Shown: positions 36,314 through 49,600, numbered from the stretch's first letter. The stretch: DNA of 64,000 nt from Nematostella vectensis (GCF_932526225.1 NC_064044.1:11732084-11796083), one strand, 5' to 3'. Made by a program: numbers and translations. Notes: generated from the sequence alone by a model not told the origin.

Positions 36314-36740
36314 CAATTGCTATCAAATTAAAGCCAATTGTCACGAGTGGTATTCTGTTAATTTCTTCCTGGAAATTGGCGCGATCTCAATGTAATTAAT
36401 GTGGATGAAAGATCTTTCTAACACCCTTCATCTGTATGAGTTTAGTTTGATTCGGATCAATTGCTATTGAATTAAAGCCAATTGTCATGAGTGGTATTCT
36501 GTTAATTTCTTCCTGGAAATTGGTGTGATCTGAATGTAATTAATGTCGATAAAAGATCTTACTAAGACCCTTCATCTTTATGAGTTTGGTTTGATTCGGA
36601 TCAATTGCTATCAAATTAAAGCCAATTGTCACGAGTGGTATTCTGTTAATTTCTTCCTGGAAATTAGTGCGATCTTAGTGTAATTAACAGGGATGAAAGA
36701 TCTTACTAAGACTCTTCATCTGTATGAGTTTGGTGAATTC
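36308..36740. repeat. Tandem repeat, ~145 bp x 3
   Basis: Three copies starting GGATCAATTGCTATCAAATT and containing TTCTTCCTGGAAATTGG. The first copy begins exactly where the Copia RT reading frame breaks off. Confidence 0.85.
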
Positions 36741-37057
36741 TATTTTTTTTTTTATAGTCAATTTTGCTGTGTTTTCATTCAAATTTGTAGTAGCGTCTTG
36801 CCCTTCTGGGCCACAAAATTAGCTCCTGAACATCTGAATCCAGTCAGTGAGGGAGGTTCGGGCTCGTAGTGCCCTATGGGCGATATAACGCCTGTTGAAT
36901 TTTGGTCCCGCCAATCGAGTCTTTTGGCCCTTTGCCATGATCGCGATATCGAGGCTCTACTTCTTGTGAGACTATATTGTACAGTATCACATACTTGAAA
37001 TATAATATGATGTCTAATATTCTGTTTTTTTTTTTTGTGTGTGTGTGTGTGATATTT

Positions 37058-37210
37058 GGGACCAATTCAACTTTAGGGCCACGGCGGTAAAACAACGGGT
37101 AAATGAAAATACCCGATAAAAAAACCAACCCGTTCCCGGTAGATACAAAACATCGGGTAAAAACCCGATAATAAATATCGGGTAAATTACCCGATAACTA
37201 ATGCATCAGG
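37058..37210. repeat. Left terminal inverted repeat, Merlin-type element
   Basis: About 150 bases matching 61690-61838 in inverse, including GATACAAAACATCGGGTAAA, AACCCGATAATAAATATCGG and GGTAAATTACCCGATA. Confidence 0.85.
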
Positions 37211-37274
37211 TAAATACCCGATAAAGTCTTAATTTCCATTTGTGCTGTTTTAGAATTAATGTCTGTGTGCTTAC

Positions 37275-37459
37275 CACTTGTAGCCGTCGGAACGGTCTGG
37301 ACACTCTGTTAGTCTCATTGGGATAGGCGGGTCGTGATGAGCGCACGACGTTTCTCTAGCAAGGAGTCTCTCCGTTTGTAGCCACGATGTTGCATCTAAA
37401 GGTGAATTAAAGACGTTTCTTCTTAACGTTTCACTAGTAGGATCCATCAGGAATGGCAT
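37275..37459 (-). CDS. Merlin (ISXO2/IS1595-like) transposase, exon 1
   Basis: 62-codon exon starting ATG at 37459, with WLQTERLLARETSC, PMRLTECPDRSDGYKW. This is the N-terminal zinc-ribbon region typical of ISXO2-like transposases, where SDGY-W-RC is a family signature. It ends at TACAAGTG/GTAAGC, a consensus donor in phase 2. The next exon expected (RCPTC...) is not downstream on this strand, because the element's inverted end is reached after only 65 bases. It is found instead 22 kb away on the opposite strand at 59345. The reading frame is intact. Confidence 0.7.
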
Positions 37460-37539
37460 TAATGTAGCTCAGAATGTAAGTTTGAAAACAGCGACTGTAG
37501 CTAACTATGATCCACCAGGTATAAATAAAAGGTATCTGG

Positions 37540-37850
37540 TAAAGGTTATTAATACCCGATGAATCTGGAGTAGATTAAAAGCATAATACCCGGTAACATT
37601 TCATCGGGTAAAAGTTATTTAAAATATAAATACCCGGTAAAGCGTTATCAGGTTATCGGGTAAAGGAAAATATAAATACCCGATAAAGCGTTATCGGGTA
37701 AAACAAAATATAAATACCCGATAAAGCGTTATCGGGTTATCGGGTAAAAGAAAATATAAATACCCGATAAAGCGTTATCGGGTAACGAAAATACCCGGTA
37801 TAGCGTTATCGGGTAAAAGAAAATATAAATACCCGGTAAAGCGTTATTGC
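37540..37850. repeat. Subterminal palindromic repeats ACCCGATAAAGCGTTATCGGGT
   Basis: Seven or so copies of ACCCGATAAAGCG and TTATCGGGTAAA, spaced by AAATATAAAT. Each copy is a near-palindrome. The array stops at GCGTTAT, directly against a WDHD1 exon. Confidence 0.85.
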
Positions 37851-39433
37851 TGAGTATTGTGAATTGCTCCCCGATCAGCGTTCTGTAAGTATTGGATGAT
37901 ATTGGTCAATGGTGACTGAGTCCTGTAGTGCAATTTAGAGAAAACTTGCATGACTGCAAGGGAATAAAACAGGGTTGATATTAATATGACTGACTATGTT
38001 GTTTCCACGTTCTACCTGTAGGTAAGTCTTGCCATCAAATACGCAGCAGGAAATAAAAAAATGAACCTTGCACAGCGGCTGGATGACTTGGCCTTCCAAA
38101 AGGCCCAGGAGGAGGCTGACGAGGTCTGTGATGATGATGAGCAGTTGAACTGGCCGCCAAGAAGAGCCCAAAACACTGTGTCTTCTGCAAGAAGAGGCAG
38201 CTCTCGACAACGTGAAGTCGACAACGATGAAGATCAGATGGAGGTAGCACACGAGGATTCAGATGACGAACGAGATATGACAGGGAGAAGACGGGGTTCA
38301 GAGCAAGATGAAGTCATCAAGCCTAATCCCCTGTTGAGGCGTTCCCTTCCTAAACCGGACCACCCCACCCCCCTCCTATAGCTCGTGTGCAAGCCAGGGC
38401 CGACCCAACCCCTTCAAGGTCCTCAGCCCCAGCAAGCGTAGCATGGGCGCATGCGGGAAAAGCTTCTTCCAGAGCGTGGAAGACGAAAAGAAGACAGCCT
38501 TAGCTACTAAGGCAGCCAAAATATGTAAGACTATATACATAGTTTGTGATAACGTCATTCGCATGCTTTTAAAGTAGATTGTGTGGGTTTTATAAAGTAC
38601 GGTAAGGGGAGGGGAGGGGCTGCTGATTAAGATTTATTCCAAATTTCTTTTTTGCTTGGCCGTGAGATGTCTCCAGTATATATATATACGATATTTTAAA
38701 ACAAGAAGAGGATTAGAAGTTCAAAAAAGCCTGGCTATTTCAACAAGGTCGTATAAATGCCTTCTTTCTCTTATTTTAAGAACTCTGTTCTTTCTCTTTT
38801 GTGCCTCTTATCCTCCCTATTGTCTCTGATATCTTAGCGCCAAAATCCAACTCCAAGGCGAGGAAATCGAAGCAAATGACTCTCCAATCGAAAGTCGACA
38901 ACCAAATTAAAGCAGACAGGCCTGATGAGAAAGCTGACCGACAAACCAAGAAGTGAGTTCTATTGTGACTGCCTTAGTCGCGTATTCACACGTGGCACGT
39001 GTCAGTGACGGCATTCACGTCTTTACGTGGTGTCAAAAGCGTGCCAATATGACACGTTCTCTTCTATTTTTTTCTAAGCGCATAGACACTGATTGTATTA
39101 CATTTGTTCAGGGAAAATGGCTTCAGTCTGCGGCTGGAGGAAAATCGTGATCAGATCGAGGAAGAGAATCCGGATATCCCGGACGAAGACGTCGTCAAGA
39201 TTGCCATGAAAACGTGGAAAGGTCTCGACAGCGTGGAAAAGAAGGTGTGGAATGAGAAGGCGAAAGGGAATGCAGGAGAGACGGAAGAAAAGAAACGCAA
39301 GCGAGAGAATGACGAAAATGACGCAGAATATTCACAAAGCTCCGAGCATGATAGCATGTCGAAAAAAATCAAATCAGGAGGAACTGTTCGGTCATCTCGA
39401 GATCTGTCTAGTTTCGCCTACTCAAAAAATTGA
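37849..39433 (+). pseudogene. WDHD1: 3' end of WDHD1 (And-1/Ctf4 homologue), truncated in mid-exon
   Basis: The family protein links the replicative helicase to polymerase alpha. Pieces: partial exon 37849-37884 (YCELLPDQRS), 38022-38524, 38838-38952 and 39112-39433. Signatures: SLAIKYAAGNKKMNLAQRL, acidic linker, QGRPNPFKVLSPSK, and the C-terminal HMG box GFSLRLEENRDQI...NPDIPDEDVVKIAMKTW, VEKKVWNEKAKG, then KKRKR and the terminal LSSFAYSKN. The frame shifts by one base between about 38335 and 38385; one surplus C in a C6 run, or a 49-base intron, would explain it. The WD40 repeats and the central domain are missing: upstream lie transposon repeats, Copia and the complete GAMT gene. So this is a 3' fragment captured or left by rearrangement, or a misassembly. 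Confidence 0.85.
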
Positions 39434-39685
39434 TATCTTGTCTGAAAAGTGGCGTTACAATTGTAAACGTTATAACCCCTTGGTATGGCTAAGGGTGAGG
39501 TATTAGAAAAACAACTCCCGAAAAGATGAAGTTATATGTATATTTTAATAACTGTTTTATTTTACATAGCTTACTATCTATACAATCTTACCATCTATAA
39601 ATAATACTAAAATAACGCGTGATCAATACCGCTGGAAAAAAAGGTCTTATCGGAGTGAGGGGGATAGTGGTTACTTAAAGTCTGT

Positions 39686-39716
<31 letters not shown>

Positions 39717-39960
39717 GGGGGGGTGCCGAGGATGCACTGGGGCACACTCAGCTATCCCTTCCCTTGATGGCTGGTGGCTGAAGCTTGAAGAGCGTTCGCC
39801 GGCTTTTAAGCAGTACAGACTGATAATGACAAAGACAAAAAACAAAGTTAAAAAACTATTATGTTTGGTACACAAAGATAACGGCTAGCTATGATGACTG
39901 CGTCAAACATTACAAAGGACAACCTGGTGGCAGAAACCAGAGCTTCAAGGTGAAAGACGA
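39434..39960. other. WDHD1 3' flank with a long poly-G run
   Basis: Nothing coding. A GT microsatellite at about 39683 passes into a G run of about 24 (39700-39723). Confidence 0.6.
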
Positions 39961-42105
39961 AGCGCCTTGCATCTACCCCTAAATAGGACCATTAAATGGC
40001 TATCGCGCCTTGCATCTACCCCTAACTAGGACCATTGAATGGCTATCGCGCCTTACATCTACCCCTAAATAGGACCATTGAATGGTTATCGCGCCTTGCA
40101 TCTACCCCTAACTAGGACCATTGAATGGCTATCGCGCCTTGCATCTACCCCTAACTAGGACCATTGAATGGCTATCGCGCCTTGCATCTACCCCTAAATA
40201 GGACCATTAAATGGCTATCGCGCCTTGCATCTACCCCTAACTTTGACCATTGGATGGCTGTCGCGCCTTACATCTACCCCTAAATAGGACCATTGAATGG
40301 CTATCGCGCCTTGCATCTACCCCTAAATAGGACCATTAAATGGTTATCGCGCCTTGCATCTACCCCTAAATAGGACCATTGAATGGTTATCGCGCCTTGC
40401 ATCTACCCCTAACTAGGACCATTGAATGGTTATCGCGCCTTGCATCTACCCCTAACTAGGACCATTGAATGGTTATCGCGCCTTGCATCTACCCCTAACT
40501 AGGACCATTGAATGGTTATCGCGCCTTGCATCTACCCCTAACTAGGACCATTGAATGGTTATCGCGCCTTGCATCTACCCCTAAATGGGACCATTGAATG
40601 GCTATCGTGCCTTGCATCTACCCCTAAAAAGGACAATTGAATGGCTATCGCGCTTTGCATCTACCCCTAACTAGGACCATTGAATGGCTATCGCGCCTTG
40701 AATCTACCCCTAAATAGGACCATTGAATGGCTATCGCGCCTTGCATCTACCCCTAAATAGGACCATTGAATGGCTATCGCGCCTTGCATCTACCCCTAAA
40801 TAGGACAATTGAATGGCTATCGCGCCTTGCATCTACCCCTAACTAGGACCATTGAATGGCTATCGCGCCTTTCATCTACCCTAAATAGGACCATTGAATA
40901 TGGTTATCGCGCCTTGCATCTACCCCTAAATAGGACCATTGAATGGCTATCGCGCCTTGCATCTACCCCTAAATAGGACCATTGAATGGCTATCGCGCCT
41001 TGCATCTACCCCTAAATAGGACCATTGATTGGCTATCGCGCCTTTCATCTACCCCTAACTAGGACCATTGAATGGTTATAGCCCTTTGCATCTACCCCTA
41101 ACTAGGACCATTGAATGGCTATCGCGCCTTGCATCTACCCCTAAATAGGACCATTGAATGGCTATCGCGCCTTGCATCTACCCCTAACTAGGACCATTGA
41201 ATGGTTATAGCGCTTTGCATCTACCCCTAACTAGGACCATTGAATGGTTATCGCGCCTTGCATCTACCCCTAAATAGGACCATTGAATGGCTATCGCGCC
41301 TTGCATCTACCCCTAACTAGGACCATTGAATGGGTATCGCGCCTTGCATCTACCCCTAAATAGGACCATTGAATGGCTATCGCGCCTTGCATCTACCCCT
41401 AAATAGGACCATTGAATGGCTATCGCGCCTTGCATCTACCCCTAAATAGGACCATTGAATGGCTATCGCGCCTTGCATCTACCCCTAAATAGGACCATTG
41501 AATGGCTATCGCGCCTTGCATCTACCCCTACTAGGACCATTGAATGGCTATCGCGCCTTGCCTTTACCCCTAAATAGGACCATTGAATGGCTATCGCGCC
41601 TTGCATCTACCCCTAACTAGGACCATTGAATGGCTATCGCCGCCTTGCATCTACCCCTAAATAGGACCATTGAAAGGCTATTGCGCCTTGCATCTACCCC
41701 TAACTAGGACCATTGAATGGCTATCGCGCCTTGCATCTACCCCTAAATAGGACCATTGAATGGTTATCGCGCCTTGCATCTACCCCTAACTATGACCATT
41801 GAATAGTTATAGCGCTTTGCATCTACCTCTAAATAGGACCATTGAATGGTTATCGCGCCTTGCATCTACCCCTAAATAGGACCATTGAATGGTTATCGCG
41901 CCTTGCATCTACCCCTAACTAGGACCATTGAATGGCTATCGCGCCTTGCATCTACCCCTAAATAGGACCATTGAATGGCTATCGCGCCTTGCATCTACCC
42001 CTAAATAGGACCATTGAATGGCTATCGCGCCTTGCATCTACCCCTAAATAGGACCATTGAATGGCTATCGCGCCTTGCTTCTACCCCTAACTAGAACCAT
42101 TGAAT
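39961..42105. repeat. 43-bp minisatellite, about 50 copies
   Basis: Unit CGCGCCTTGCATCTACCCCT plus AA(A/C)TAGGACCATTGAATGGCTAT. Most variation is at two positions (AAATAGG or AACTAGG; GGCTAT or GGTTAT). No reading frame persists. Confidence 0.95.
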
Positions 42106-42899
42106 GTTTTGTTCTTACATGAACGCCGGGGTTAAACATGTTCCTAAATGGTGTTGCGAGTGTTACATGAATAAATCGATTGCTTGATAAAAGACGATAT
42201 TATACATTTTTTACATGTTTGTATCATTTTTATCTGTACTCAGATAAAAAAGTACTCCTGTACTCCTACTTCAGATATCATTTGAGCTAATTGTATTTTT
42301 ATAGAATATTAGAATCTCAATTCAATTGAATATATTTACTTAGAACATAGTAAATTTTAATTGTTTTTGTCTCTTGTGTGTGCAACGCTAATCAGACGCT
42401 CGTTTACAATTGCATTTCAATTGCTACCATACAAGTAAGGAAAAGATAAAGCATATTACAACTAAAACCATATATTTTTATATTATTAAGTTTCTCATAA
42501 AAGTTATACAAATACAATCTTAAATACAAATACAACTAAATGTCCAAAACACAACATTGATTGTTTAATAAAAAGAATAAACATTTATTCATAATTTAAA
42601 AAATATCTAAATAAAACAAAATAGAATATAATAAACTCATAAAGTACTTAGTCATTTTTATTGATATATTTATATTGATAAACATTATTTGCCAAAATAA
42701 ACAAAAAATCTACAATTTTTTTAATCTTAAAAATGTTTCACAAACATTCCCTCACAATGATTTTTCTTATACTTTGCCTAAACACTCTTCGCCCGCAACT
42801 CTTGAGAGTGAATACAACCTGTCAAGACTGAATAGTGGTGTCTCAGATAATTTCATGCCTTGAGTAAAAATGTCCTCAGAGGGGTCAACTTGACCTTCG
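42106..42899. other. AT-rich stretch, no gene seen
   Basis: Very AT-rich, with only short random frames. Confidence 0.5.
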
Positions 42900-45800
42900 T
42901 CTGGATAAGGGTTGTTCTGTTGTATTTGAAGGAAAGACAACAAGGTTTAAACGACCCGTGAATTACAACAACAATTATTGTGCTTCTTTTCCCCTTGAGC
43001 TGGAGGTAGACTTGGTATTTAAATTAAACCCTGGTCCCGAAACAAAGCCTGAGGTTCACTCTCCTAGACAACCTTGCCACTCTCCCCTGACATCTCACTC
43101 AATACAAAATCACATCCTAAACCTATTTCTGCAATACCTGTGTTAATATCCAACAAATACACAAATCCATGTCATTTGTATCAATATCAAAAGGGATCCC
43201 ATGCTTGTTAACTCTTGTTCCGGAAACGCGAGGCTCTGTTTACTAAATGCAAGGTCGGTAAAGAGCAAATCTTTTATAATCAAAGACTTTATTGTAGATA
43301 ACAACATTGATATCTTAGCAATAACTGAGAGTTGGCTAAAGGATGACATTAATGACCAACTTACTGTGAATGACATCTGTCCCTCGGGTTTCTTTCTACA
43401 TCACTTGCCCCGTGTTGGGAGAAGAGGTGGTGGAGTGGCGCTCTTGCATAATAAACGCTTTAAACTTAAAAAACTCTCACCTGATATTACATTTACGTCA
43501 TTTGAATTTACTGATTGCCACATAAAGTATATGTCATCGAGTCTAAGAATGATTGTTGTCTACCGACCCCCGCCTTCAAAGAAGAATAAACTAAATGTTT
43601 CTAAGTTCTTGGAGGAGTTCAGTTCTTTTCTTGAGATGGTTATAACTTCCACCACCCCTCTGATAAAAACAGGAGATTTTAATTTTCATTTGGATGATGA
43701 GGGGGACCGACCTGCTCAAAGGTTCCAAGATTTGCATGATGCTTTTAATCTCCTTCAGCACGTCAAGACTCTACCCATAAATATAGCCACACTTTGGACC
43801 TAGTCATAACAAGAGCTGGAGAGATACCTCTAAACAATGCTTGGGTCACTAACCCAGAGATATCAGACCATTTTGCTGTGCACTGGGAATCTAGGTGTCT
43901 AAAAAACCTAATGCTGAAAAAATAAAATTACAAAGGCGAAAACAAAGTCTATCGATCGCGACGGGTTTTGTCAAGATATTAAAAGCTCTCACTTAATGAC
44001 ACAAATCATTCGAAAATGTTTCCAAGCTAGAAAAATGCTATGATGACACCCTGGCATCTCTCTTAAATAATCATGACCCGCTAGTTACAAGTACTATAAC
44101 AGTAAGACCTGCTGCTCCCTGGTATTCTGATGAGATTAAGGAAGCAAAGAAACAGCGAAGAAAACTTGAGCGGCTATGGCGAAAAACCCAAATCACTAAT
44201 CCATCGTGAGATGTATGTTGAACAATATGTTAGAGTAAACCAGTGTATTTATGATTCCAAAATGAACTTTTATGCTGAAACTATAAAACAAAACGCCAAC
44301 GATCAGCGTGTTTTGTTCACTTTTATATCTATATATGTTAATTCTAAATCTAGTAAAAAAATTACCGTCTCATGACTGTCCTAAAAGAAAGTTAAAACTA
44401 TTTGTAACACTTTCCCTTCAACACAAACAGATCTGTTTCCAGAAGAGAAATGCTTCTCTAATCGGCTTGATAATCTCTCTCTTACATCAAATAAAGAACT
44501 CAGCTCTCTTCTCAAGCCCATATGTGGAAGAAATCATGTGTGCTGGATCCAATTCCAGGGAATTTAATGAAACATTGTATCATGTATCATGAAACATTAA
44601 TTCTGATACTGACAAAATGTGTTAACTTCTTCTTTTGAAACAGGTATTATCCCTGACAGCCACAAATAAGCTGTGCTAAATCCCGACCTTAAAAAAGACT
44701 CACTCGATCATGAGGTTCATAAACATTATAGACCTGTCTCTAATTTGAGATTTATCTCTAAGGCACTGGAAAAAGTTGCAGCTGTTCGCTTGCGCGAGCA
44801 CTGTGATAACAATAATCTCCTTGAACGTTTCCAGTCAGCATACCGAGAGGGCCACTACAAAAACGGCACTTACGCGCATACATAATGACATCCTTTGTAA
44901 AATAGACAGCGGTAAATGTGTCATACTAGTTCTATTAGACCTCTCTGCCGCATTTGGTACGGTAGATCATGAAATCCTCCTCAAACGACTGGAACATCGA
45001 TATGGTATAACAAGTAAAGCTCTGGTTAGTTCAATTCTTATTTGACAAACCCCACCCAATTTGTAAAAATAGGTGACGGATTTTCTTTAAGTCAGAAGAT
45101 GCTTTGTGGCGTTCCTCAAGAGTCGGTGCTAGGTCCTATATTATATTCGCTATATACTGCACCGCTTGCTAACGTTATCAAACAACACAGTGTAAACTTC
45201 CATTTTTTATGCGGACGATACGCAGTTGTACTTATCATTCGACCCAAAACACGATAGTGAACTGAAGCAAGCAAAGTGCTGTATAGAATCTTGCCTTTGT
45301 GAAATAACCAGCTGGATGACGACTAATAAACTGCAGCTAAATAGTGACAAAACAGAACTGTTAGTTCTTAACGCTCGTCACCGTCTGTGTCCTCCTTTGC
45401 ATTCGATCGCTGTAATGAGATCATTTCCTCTTCAAAGAATGCAAAAAACATAGGTGCATGGTTCGATAACACTTCAATAGGCCAATCCTCCTTTTTCCAT
45501 CTACGAAATATTTCGAAAATTAGAAAGTTTATTTCCTGCGAAATACACGCTTTTATTTCTTCTAAACTAGACAATTGTAACTCTCTTCTCACTGGCCTTG
45601 ATCGAAAGCAAATCTCTAAACTTCTACAATATGTTCAGAATTCTGCGGCGCGACTTCTTACAGGAACCCGCAAATACGATCACGTCACTCCTGTTCTGCG
45701 TACCTTACACCGGCTACCCATCAGAAAAAGAATAGATTTTAAACTCCTTCTTTAACTAATCCCTTAATGAAACCGCTCTAGACTATATGAAAGACCTTTT

Positions 45801-46208
45801 AACTCCTTATAAACCAAAGCGCAGACTTCGTTCTTAAAATAAGTCTCTTTCAAACTTAAGACCTACGGCTCAATAGCCTTTTCCGTGAGTGCACCAGCTA
45901 TATGGAACTCCCTCCCACTAGAACTCCGGAATTGTAAAGAATTGAGTATGCCTAAATCCAAGATCAAGACCTTTCTGTTTTAAACGCGTCTTCGACAATT
46001 GATTTTTAATGATTGATTCTCATGATCTTAGTTATGTATCATAACTAATTATTTTACTTTTTATTGTGTCTTTTTATTATCTATTTGATATATATTGTAA
46101 TGAATTATTACTTATTATTTTCATAATATTACCATAATATTAAAATTGTAAAGCGCTTTGGATCTATAGGAGAAAGGCGCTATATAAATCTATATTATTA
46201 TTATTATT
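42900..46208 (+). mobile_element. CR1-like non-LTR retrotransposon, degenerate
   Basis: An apurinic endonuclease region at 43201-43900 shows LLNARSVKSK, ILAITESWL, GGGVALL, MIVVYRPP, GDFNFHLD and, after a frameshift near 43775, SHTLDLVI and ISDHFAV. The reverse transcriptase follows in broken frames: [53 protein letters not shown] and a YADDTQL-type core near 45210, then the thumb and C-terminus to about 45760. An NPGP motif just before the endonuclease (about 43027-43038) recalls 2A-like peptides found in some LINEs. The 3' end is GCGCTTTGG...GGCGCTATATAAAT followed by an ATT repeat. Many stops and frameshifts: inactive. The 5' boundary is uncertain. Confidence 0.85.
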
Positions 46209-46319
46209 TTAAAAGTATATATGTCAAACACAGGTACCCCCCCCCCTTTCGAAATCATTATTCCTTGAACCTCCTCCCCCGGCCATTTCTGCCCTCCCAC
46301 CCACTTGTGGGACCATTCC

Positions 46320-46342
46320 GCCCCCCCCCCCCCCCCCCCCCC
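46320..46342. repeat. Poly-C run
   Basis: A C run of about 22 just after the LINE. Confidence 0.8.
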
Positions 46343-46621
46343 AGTAAGGCGTATAGTACAGTAATATATGAATGCTTTTATTCCAATAAAAATATAAAAA
46401 TACCAATCAACGTTACGTACATGCTCTGAGACCTTGCGTATTTTACTCACAAAACAGCCTGAGTCCACAAAAGCAGACGTGACTACACACAAAACTAAAG
46501 ATTCATAAGAGTTGCAGCAGTCCCATTCAATAAGGAAACTTAAAACAAAATAAAAACAGTCCAAGGCCAGTCCATGTTTACGTGATGTCAATCTTTTGGT
46601 CCTTTCGCTGTGTTGTTCAGC

Positions 46622-49600
46622 TCACTTTGCAACTGAGTGGTCAAAGACAGGGATGTTATTGACTTTGCAGCCCTTCTGGTGGTAGGGACAATGACCAATT
46701 TTCGCGGCCGTTTTCTCGTTGATTTTCATCAGAGCCTGACCAAGATAAGAAGAAATCAATGTTAATGGAAAATTGACAAGTCTGCGCCCCCCCCCCCCCT
46801 CCTCCTCCCCCCTTATCATAAGAAATATTCTATCAAGGACGACGGCAACCAAGACACAAATGCTCGCAAACCATGCTCGAGGATCCATCGTAATTTGCGG
46901 GCGCCCCCAAGGGTCCACTAGCACAAAAGTGACTTTTGGGAGCGCCCGCAAAGTACGCTGGATCCTCGAGCATGCTCATAGCTAACAACCAATCAGGAAG
47001 CGAGATTATGCGCAAGTGTTGTAGACTATCCCTTTTTCCACAGGATACTTCTATAAGTGTGCAGATCAAGATTACTTGAAATTCATTACCGGAGCCAAAT
47101 CGAATGGAAAGATGTGGGGATTTGGGGGGGGGGGGGGGGGGGGAGCATTGGGGGGAAAGCATTTGACGCTAGATGGATTTGTGAGTTCGAGCTCCCTTGG
47201 ATTCTTTTAAATTCTGGTCTGAAGAGGTGTTCGCTTAAGCCGCCCCTTGACCCCGCCTGGACCCACTACTACGAGGACAAAGTTGTACAAACTCCCTAAC
47301 CTGGAAGAACCTGGAGTGAGCGGCTTTCGCGGGGCACTTCTCCTTCATCTCCAACATCAAAGCACGCAATTCGTATGTGTTAGCAGCGCGCTCCTTAAAA
47401 GGGCAAATGAAGTTCCCTTTGCTGTCGCGGAACATGGGGCATTTGCCAGCCAAGCCTTTCAGACGCTCGTCCTTGTAAGGGCAGCCGCCATTTTTGAAAG
47501 CGGCGCAGTTTTTTATGATATAATCGATGGATACGTCTCCCTGAAAAAAAAAATTCTCATATACTTCTCTTCGCATGTTAAAATGGGCTGTGATAGCTAC
47601 ACCCCGGCTCTGCCATGCTGATCAGTCCTAAAGTGAATGAAAGCCATAACGAGTCGCACGCTCTTAGCAACGGAATTTTTGACCCCGGCCCCTGTGGAGA
47701 TCGATGCTTTTTGAGCATCGATCTCCACGGGGAGCGTCGTAGGCTCGGCATTCCAGGTAACACTTCGATCCGCTTATCCCAATTACCTGTCAGAAAAATG
47801 ACAATAATAAAGGTGCCTCAAATTACCTAGTATTCCAGCCATATGCGGCGGGTTTTCATTTTCGGTTATGTTAACTTTAGATTTTAGATATTTGATAACA
47901 TCTTTTTTCGGGAGTCATAGATGTGGGTAAGCAGCGCGCATCGTAATTAAAGAAATAAGATTCAATCGCTAATATGGCCGATATGAGTCCCCAAGACGCG
48001 CCAAATATTTATGACATCGCGTACATGATTATTCGGGAAAACGTTTTATTTTATGGCCAAAAAATATAGAATACTTGCGTAGTTTAGAAAGGGGTGGCGT
48101 GAAAGATCGCGACCAAGGCCATAATTGAGATGAGGGAGTAGAGGAGAGGGGTCATGGTCGGAGTGCCTTGGGCTCTCAGGTATCAATGTACAGGACTGGG
48201 TCCTGATATAACGTGGCATATCCCTAAAGCTCTCAGGCACCTAAAGTACCAGGACTTTACTAATTGGATCCATTAAACAGGATAGCATAGCATTGATATA
48301 TCCCTAAAGCTCTCAGGTACGCAAGTACCAGGACTCTATAAATTGGGTCAACCAAATAGGATATATGATAAGGAAAAACGTGGCATATCCCTAAAGCTCT
48401 CAGGCAACTAAATTACCAGGCCTTTACTATTTGGATCCACCAAATAGGATAGCATAGCATTGATATACCCCTAAAGCTCTCAGGTAAGCAAGAACCAAGA
48501 CTTTAGGATATAGAGTAAGTAAAAACGTAGCACATCCCTGAAGCTCTCAGGTACTAAGTACCAGGACTCTATTAATTGGATCCACCAAACAGGGTAGCAT
48601 AGCATTGATATATCCCTAAAGCTCTCAGGTACGCAAGTACCAGGACTCTATAAATTGGGTCCACCAAACAGCCAAATAGGATATATGATAAGGAAAAACG
48701 TGGCATATCCCTACAGCTCTCAGGCAACTAAAGTACCAGGACTTTACTAATTGGATCCACCAAATAGGATAGCATAGCATTGATATACCCCTAAAGCTCT
48801 CAGGTAAGCAAAAACCAAGACTTTAGGATATAGAGTAAGTAAAAACGTAGCACATCCCTGAAGCTCTCAGGTACTAAGTACCAGGACTCTATTAATTGGA
48901 TCCACCAAACAGGATAGCATAGCATTGATATATCCCTAAAGCTCTCAGGTACGCAAGTACCAGGACTCTATAAATTGGGTCCACCAAACAGCCAAATAGG
49001 ATATATGATAAGGAAAAACGTGGCATATCCCTAAAGCTCTCAGGTACTAAGTACCAGGACTCTATTAATTGGATCCACCAAATAGGATACAATAGCACAT
49101 ATAATAAACTTTTTTTCCTCCGACTCTCCCCCTCACCTCTGCCCCCTCTCTTCCTACTCAACTCCCTGCTTCTAAGAATCCAAAAGGCGACCGCGTTCTC
49201 GTCGATAGCGCGCAAATCTCATGCAGCACGGCGACCTTATCCTTACACTATTCGTGCTCGTTACTTTGAAATGTAAGAAAATGTAAGGGCAGACCCTGAA
49301 GAAGTCTTATTAAAGACGAAAATTTGGCAGAGTCGATTTCCAGTTTTTGGTGTATTACTGTAAAAATGAGATATCCTTAACTGTTGGAGCAGAAAACTTG
49401 ATGCATACGAGCATCCCACATAACGTAAAAACAGAAAAACGGAAATCTCTATTGAGCGAGTTCCCGCAAGGATCGCCGCTTGATAGAAATACCACAAAAG
49501 GTTTCAAGACGCTCCTCAGTTAGAGGCCCAAAGGTAAAAAGCATTTTCCGACCGTTATTATTCGACCTCTCACCGCTTGATAGAATTACCACAAGCTTTC

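Noticed and set aside
38012-38252. Minus-strand frames over WDHD1
   Set aside because: Opposite-strand shadows of the acidic WDHD1 linker.
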